Shown here: positions 6,572 to 9,932 of the stretch, one piece after another
Numbering within the stretch: position 1 is the stretch's first letter
Layout of the letters: every line of letters begins with the position of its first letter
DNA from: an uncultured Actinomycetes bacterium
Lineage (GTDB): Bacteria > Actinomycetota > Acidimicrobiia > Acidimicrobiales > Microtrichaceae
Assembly (NCBI GenBank): GCA_903930035.1
Contig: CAIYXG010000426.1
Coordinates: 1 to 9,932, forward strand
Length of the DNA: 9,932 nt
Reading direction: 5' to 3'
The notes under the pieces: generated by a model
Seen by the model: the letters and a program-made list of their open reading frames with translations, nothing else
Told to the model about the DNA's origin: nothing
Database searches by the model: none
Translations under genes and position numbers: made by a program

Positions 6572-8353
6572 TCAGGCCGGGGTGACCCGGGCCCCGGGGA
6601 ACCCGCCCTCGTCGCGCCAGCGCTCGAGGTAGCCGACGTAGTCGAGGAGCGACCCGGTGTAGGTCAGGTTGCGGCGGGCCTTGGGGTTGTTGCCCTGCTC
6701 GGAGTTGTAGTAGCCGGGCGTGCAGCTCATGGAGTACCCGGCGATCTTGCCGGCCTCCTTCATGAGCACCATGTGCCACTCCTCCTCGGCCTCGGGCGTG
6801 GCCTCGATGGTCCGGATCCCCTGGGCCTCGCACTGGCCGATGAGCCAGGCGACGTGGTTGGCCGACTCCGACAGGAAGTGCAGGAAGTTGGTGCCGAACC
6901 CGGCCTGCACGATCGAGATGAACATCATGTTGGGGAACTCGGCCGAGAGCACCCCGTGCAGGGTGTGGGCGCCGTCGTGCCACCGCTCGCTCATCCTGAC
7001 CCCGTCCCGGCCGACCGGGTCGAACCCCAGGCGCCGGTCCAGGTCGGTGGTGACCTCGAAGCCCGAGGCGAAGATCAGCAGGTCGAGCGGGTACTCGGTG
7101 CCGTCGACCACCACGCCGCGCTCGTTGACCGAGTCGACGCCCTGGCCGTCGGTGTCGACGAGGTGCACGTGGGGCTCGTTGAAGGCCGGCAGGTACTCGT
7201 CGTGGAAACACACGCGCTTGCAGTGCTTGCCGTACCAGGGCTGGAGCTTCTCCGCGGTCTCGCGGTCCGTCACGATCTTGGCGACGCGGTCGCGGAGCTC
7301 CTGCATGGTCTCGAAGTCCGACAGGTCGACCGCGGTCTGCTCCTCGGGCGTCGCGGCGCGCGACTGCGTGTCGTCCCACATGACGTGGGTCCACCCGTCG
7401 TGGACCTGGTCCACCTCGGGCTTCTTGCCGGTCACGGCCTGCGTGAAGTTGCGGATGCGCTCCGCCTGCCACCCCGGCTCCAGGCTCTGGAACCAGGCCT
7501 CGTCGGTCGGGCCGTTGTTGCGCTCGCCGACGGCGGACGGGGTCCGCTGGAAGACGAACACCTCCTTGGCGGACGCCGCCAGGCGCGGCACGACCTGCAC
7601 GGCGGTCGCGCCGGTGCCGATGATGCCGACCCGCTTGTCGGCCAGGTTGGCCATGACCTCGTCGGGCCCGCCGCCCGTGTAGCCGTAGTCCCAGCGGCTG
7701 GTGTGGAAGGCCTTGCCGCCGAAGGTCTCGATCCCGGGGATGCCGGGCAGCTTGGCCTTGGCCAGGATGCCGCCCGCGGCGACCACGAAGCGGGCCGTCA
7801 CCCGGTCGCCCCGGTCGGTCGTCACGACCCACCGTCCGGCGGCGTCGTCCCACTCGGCCGAGTCGACGACCGTGTGGAAGAGCGCCCGCTCGTACAGCCC
7901 GAACGTGCGGCCGATCCGCTGGCAGTGCTCGAAGATCTCCGGGGCGCCCGCGTACCGCATCTTGGGCATGTAGCCCGTCTCCTCGAGCAGCGGCAGGTAG
8001 GTGTACGACTCCACGTCGCACATGCAGCCGGGGTAGCGGTTCCAGTACCACGTGCCCCCGAAGTCGCCCGCCTTGTCGAGCATGAGGAAGTCCGAGATGC
8101 CCTCGTCGAGCAGGTGCTTGGCGACGAGCATCCCGGCGAAGCCGGCACCCACGAGCAGGACCTCGACGTCCTTGGTGACGGCGTCGCGCGGCTCGACCGG
8201 GCTGAACGGGTCCTTGTCGTACTCCTCGAAGTCGCCCTTGAGCTCCTGGAACTGGTCCAGGCCGTCCCGGCGGAGCCGCTTCTCCCGCTCCTGCTGGTAC
8301 CGGGCGCGGGCCTCGGCGAGCAGCTGGGACTCGGGGGATTCAGACTCGGTCAT
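6572..8353 (-). CDS. Type I Baeyer-Villiger monooxygenase (FAD, NADPH)
   Basis: 593 residues. Type I BVMOs insert one oxygen atom next to a ketone carbonyl, giving an ester or lactone, using FAD, NADPH and O2. Visible: the FAD Rossmann motif GAGFAG (69-74), GTWYWNRYPG (100-109), the BVMO fingerprint FGGKAFHTSRWD (211-222, fitting FxGxxxHxxxW[P/D]), the NADPH Rossmann motif GTGATA (246-251) and the following QRTP with R270, the catalytic arginine position in known BVMOs. The N-terminal extension of about 60 charged residues and the C-terminal CTPGYYN segment (544-550) resemble the large-ketone or steroid-type branch (cyclopentadecanone monooxygenase-like) more than cyclohexanone monooxygenase; this is from memory. 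The ATG at 8353 has GAAGGA 7 nt upstream (8361-8366). An esterase gene lies directly upstream, which suits cleavage of the ester product. Confidence 0.93.
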   Translation of the reverse strand: MTESESPESQLLAEARARYQQEREKRLRRDGLDQFQELKGDFEEYDKDPFSPVEPRDAVTKDVEVLLVGAGFAGMLVAKHLLDEGISDFLMLDKAGDFGGTWYWNRYPGCMCDVESYTYLPLLEETGYMPKMRYAGAPEIFEHCQRIGRTFGLYERALFHTVVDSAEWDDAAGRWVVTTDRGDRVTARFVVAAGGILAKAKLPGIPGIETFGGKAFHTSRWDYGYTGGGPDEVMANLADKRVGIIGTGATAVQVVPRLAASAKEVFVFQRTPSAVGERNNGPTDEAWFQSLEPGWQAERIRNFTQAVTGKKPEVDQVHDGWTHVMWDDTQSRAATPEEQTAVDLSDFETMQELRDRVAKIVTDRETAEKLQPWYGKHCKRVCFHDEYLPAFNEPHVHLVDTDGQGVDSVNERGVVVDGTEYPLDLLIFASGFEVTTDLDRRLGFDPVGRDGVRMSERWHDGAHTLHGVLSAEFPNMMFISIVQAGFGTNFLHFLSESANHVAWLIGQCEAQGIRTIEATPEAEEEWHMVLMKEAGKIAGYSMSCTPGYYNSEQGNNPKARRNLTYTGSLLDYVGYLERWRDEGGFPGARVTPA

Positions 8354-8390
8354 GCGTGCGTCCTTCGGTGCCGGGGGGCTCGACCCGCCC

Positions 8391-8396
8391 ACATTA
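8391..8396 (-). promoter_or_regulatory. Candidate -10 box of the monooxygenase gene
   Basis: Minus strand TAATGT, fitting TANNNT, 37 nt before the ATG at 8353. It is an AT-rich island in a GC-rich gap. No good -35 hexamer is seen at 16-18 bp. The palindrome at 8402-8413 falls where the spacer would be. Confidence 0.4.
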
Positions 8397-8401
8397 GGAC
8401 C

Positions 8402-8413
8402 GAACGAGCGTTC
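8402..8413. promoter_or_regulatory. Palindromic operator candidate (TetR-like) upstream of the monooxygenase
   Basis: GAACG-AG-CGTTC is a perfect inverted repeat of 5-bp arms with a 2-bp centre, in the 97-bp gap between esterase and monooxygenase. It lies just upstream of the candidate -10 box, where a bound repressor would block RNA polymerase. Many TetR-family operators have this form; no regulator gene is in the window. Confidence 0.4.
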
Positions 8414-8450
8414 AGAGGACAGTCGGCGCTGCACCCGTGGGCCGTGCCGG

Positions 8451-9173
8451 TCACCCGACGACGTCCCACAGCCCGGCGAAGTAGCTCTGGCGGGCGTCGG
8501 TGCCGTCGAGCAGCGCGTGGCCGCGTGGTGCGGCGCGGCCCGCGAGCCAGGCGCCGACCTGCTCGGCGGCGTCGTCGGTCATCTCGTGGCCGCCGTCGGA
8601 CTCGACGTAGGTCAGGTCCAGCCCGACGTCGCGCAGGAGCGCCGCGCCGGACCGGGACATCTCGATGGGCGCGAAGTGGTCCCGGTGCGCGCTGGAGAGG
8701 AGGTAGGGCCGGCCGGCCGCGGCAGCGAGGTCGACGCGGAACCCCGGGATGCTCGGCGGGAACGAGCAGATGCCGAACCCGGCCGCCGGACGGTGCGCGA
8801 CGTCGGCGCCGAGCAGCAGGCCGAGCGCCATGCCGCCGCCCTGGCTGAACCCGCCGACGACCGCCTCGGCGGCCGGGAGGCCCGTGGACCGCTGCAGCTC
8901 CCCGAGAAACGCGTCGAGCGCGGCGAGGCTCTCCAGGTACTGCGCGGCGGCCTCGTCCGGCGAGGTCAGCGCCCGGTGCCAGATGGTCCGGCCCCTCCGC
9001 TCGAACGGGGCGTCCGGGGCGACGGCGAGGAACACCCCGCCGGGGTCCAGCAGCGTCAGCCGACGGGTGAGGTCGGCGACCGGCTCCCCGTAGCCGTGCA
9101 GGAGCACCAGCAGCCGCGTCGCCGGGCCGTCGCGCTCGACGACCGTGCTGCGGAGCGGGAGGGGGTGGGTCAC
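8451..9173 (-). CDS. Alpha/beta hydrolase, phospholipase/carboxylesterase family
   Basis: A 240-residue serine hydrolase without a signal peptide. The oxyanion-hole motif LLHGYG is at 24-29, the nucleophile elbow GGFSQGG at 107-113 (Ser110), the acid probably D165 in HRDHFAPI and the histidine H196 in GGHEM: a complete triad in the order and spacing of the PF02230 carboxylesterase/lysophospholipase family (usually about 210-230 residues). A tail of about 25 residues after the last helix (216-240) is extra. Probable activity is hydrolysis of small carboxylic esters. It precedes the Baeyer-Villiger monooxygenase on the same strand, separated by 97 bp containing a palindrome, so the two may share a pathway though perhaps not one transcript. 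The start is uncertain: GTG 9173 or GTG 9191 (6 residues longer), neither with a clear Shine-Dalgarno. It is divergent from the F420 reductase. Confidence 0.9.
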   Translation of the reverse strand: MTHPLPLRSTVVERDGPATRLLVLLHGYGEPVADLTRRLTLLDPGGVFLAVAPDAPFERRGRTIWHRALTSPDEAAAQYLESLAALDAFLGELQRSTGLPAAEAVVGGFSQGGGMALGLLLGADVAHRPAAGFGICSFPPSIPGFRVDLAAAAGRPYLLSSAHRDHFAPIEMSRSGAALLRDVGLDLTYVESDGGHEMTDDAAEQVGAWLAGRAAPRGHALLDGTDARQSYFAGLWDVVG

Positions 9174-9202
9174 CGGCGCATGAGACCACACCCGCCGTCT
9201 GT

Positions 9203-9218
9203 GCCGCCACGTGGTGGC
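9203..9218. promoter_or_regulatory. Imperfect palindrome in the divergent esterase / F420-reductase gap
   Basis: A 16-bp palindrome centred on CACGTG (between 9210 and 9211), with a single mismatched pair (9206/9215). It lies in the middle of the 62-bp intergenic region and ends 2 bp before the Shine-Dalgarno of the plus-strand gene. It could be an operator acting on both genes; high GC makes chance palindromes more likely. Confidence 0.3.
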
Positions 9219-9235
9219 CGGGGGAGACTGTCCGT

Positions 9236-9718
9236 ATGGCGTTCGACGTGGACGGCCCGGTCGGCCGGACGATGCAGAAGATGGCGACGAGCTCGTGGTT
9301 CTGGCAGGTCGGTCCCAAGGTGGTGCCACCCGTGGACCGTGTGCTCAACCGGCTCACCGGTGGCCGCGCCGTGCTCTCGGCGCTCCTGGTGCCGAGCATG
9401 GTGCTCACGACCACGGGCCGGAAGAGCGGCCAGCCCCGGGAGTGCCCGCTCGCGTGCATGCCCGACGGCGACGGCTGGTACGTGGTCGGCTCGAACTTCG
9501 GGCGCGACCACCATCCGGCGTGGACCGGCAACCTGCTGGCCGAGCCGCGGGCGACCGTCACCTACCGGGGCACCACCACGGTGGTGGGGGCCCGGCTGCT
9601 CGACGAGGACGAGAAGGCGGCCGTCTGGCCCCGCCTGGTGTCGCTCTGGCCGGCCTACGACACCTACGTGGAGGTCAGCGGCCGCAACATCCGGGTGTTC
9701 CGGCTGGACCCCGCCTGA
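9236..9718 (+). CDS. F420H2-dependent deazaflavin oxidoreductase (Ddn / nitroreductase family)
   Basis: A 160-residue protein of the split beta-barrel F420H2-dependent quinone/nitroreductase family (Pfam F420H2_quin_red; the mycobacterial Ddn group). Diagnostic segments: LTTTGRKSGQPRECPL (57-72), PDGDGWYVVGSNFG (76-89), HPAWTGNLLAEP (93-104) and a C-terminal YDTY (141-144) followed by a strand ending VFRLDP. The paired tyrosines spaced YxxY resemble those of the Ddn pocket. Relatives reduce quinones, nitroaromatics or other small electrophiles using reduced F420; the natural substrate here is not knowable from sequence. A mildly hydrophobic N-terminal segment (about 18-55) may associate with the membrane. 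The ATG at 9236 has GGGGAG 9 nt upstream. It is divergent from the esterase and converges on the right-edge amidohydrolase with a 12-bp gap. It implies that the host makes F420. Confidence 0.92.
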   Translation: MAFDVDGPVGRTMQKMATSSWFWQVGPKVVPPVDRVLNRLTGGRAVLSALLVPSMVLTTTGRKSGQPRECPLACMPDGDGWYVVGSNFGRDHHPAWTGNLLAEPRATVTYRGTTTVVGARLLDEDEKAAVWPRLVSLWPAYDTYVEVSGRNIRVFRLDPA

Positions 9719-9730
9719 GGTCCGGCTGCG

Positions 9731-9932
9731 TCAGCAGCAGCGCCGCTGCGGCAGCGTGTGCAGGTGCTGGTGCTGGGCCGGGTCCGTGACCCCGGCCGCG
9801 TCGAGGAAGGCGTCCAGGTCGACCTTCTCGCCCTGGACCCACGTGCCGAGGACCTCCACCTGGTCCTTGAAGTGGTCGGGGTCGACCGCGTAGGGGTCGG
9901 CGGAGAGCTCGACGAGGTCGGCCAGCTTGCCG
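9731..9932 (-). CDS. Amidohydrolase, Amidohydro_3 type (partial, C-terminal end only)
   Basis: Only the last 66 residues are in the window. They open with GKLADLVELSADPYAVDP, the terminal beta-domain segment of Amidohydro_3/YtcJ proteins; the full-length gene at 768-2501 has GKLADFAVASDDPWSSDP at the same place. The segment then gives VLGTWVQGEKV, as expected for the last strand. A further tail of about 27 residues is rich in His and ends in two cysteines (HQHLH, then RRCC before the TGA), unlike the first copy, which stops soon after the last strand. The bulk of the protein, including all metal ligands, is off the window. Confidence 0.85.
   Translation of the reverse strand, partial: GKLADLVELSADPYAVDPDHFKDQVEVLGTWVQGEKVDLDAFLDAAGVTDPAQHQHLHTLPQRRCC

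Noticed and set aside
6104..8848. Plus-strand open frame of 914 codons across the monooxygenase
   Set aside because: Low-complexity Val/Gly/Arg/Leu-rich shadow of the minus-strand monooxygenase, sialidase and esterase genes; no ribosome binding site and no family signature.
9737..9749. Terminator hairpin between the F420 reductase and the right-edge amidohydrolase
   Set aside because: GCAGCG/CGCTGC is a short repeat with a one-base centre inside the last codons of the amidohydrolase, with no U tract; it cannot be told from a codon-composition effect.
1..9932. Defence island, prophage, insertion sequence, CRISPR or tRNA
   Set aside because: No transposase, integrase, nuclease, helicase, direct-repeat array or cloverleaf was found on either strand; the genes are metabolic, membrane or secreted proteins.

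Overview
The window is very GC-rich and dense with genes. It uses GTG and TTG starts freely and carries an F420-dependent (Ddn-type) reductase, a Baeyer-Villiger monooxygenase and several short, arginine-rich lipoprotein signal peptides. This points to a high-GC actinobacterium; Acidimicrobiia or a relative would fit, but nothing here fixes the taxon (inference). I support nine protein genes, two of them cut by the window edges. I see no RNA gene, CRISPR array, insertion sequence or phage gene, and no gene-free stretch above 100 bases.

Left block (about 1-3787, minus strand): a lipoprotein of six kelch-like repeats, an amidohydrolase of the YtcJ/Amidohydro_3 type, and the N-terminal two thirds of a lipoprotein closely resembling GH99 endo-alpha-1,2-mannosidases. 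They are 29 and 15 bp apart and look like one operon read right to left, with a candidate promoter near 3845-3872. Middle: a YdeI/OmpD-associated (DUF1801) protein on minus (3880-4455), divergent from a TerC-family membrane protein on plus (4530-5315).

Right block: three minus-strand genes follow one another, an alpha/beta-hydrolase esterase (8451-9173), a Type I Baeyer-Villiger monooxygenase (6572-8353) and a sialidase-like lipoprotein (5296-6537). The oxygenase can turn a ketone into an ester and an esterase can cleave it, so the first two look like a ketone-degradation pair. A perfect palindrome lies in the monooxygenase promoter region. Divergent from the esterase is an F420H2-dependent reductase (9236-9718). 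It converges on the 3' end of a second Amidohydro_3 gene that runs off the right edge.

Two themes emerge. One is oxidative and hydrolytic catabolism of small organic molecules (monooxygenase, esterase, amidohydrolases, F420 reductase). The other is extracytoplasmic carbohydrate recognition or trimming (GH99 lipoprotein, sialidase-like lipoprotein, kelch lipoprotein). I find no clear novel defence or mobile system. The least ordinary part is the kelch - amidohydrolase - GH99 operon.
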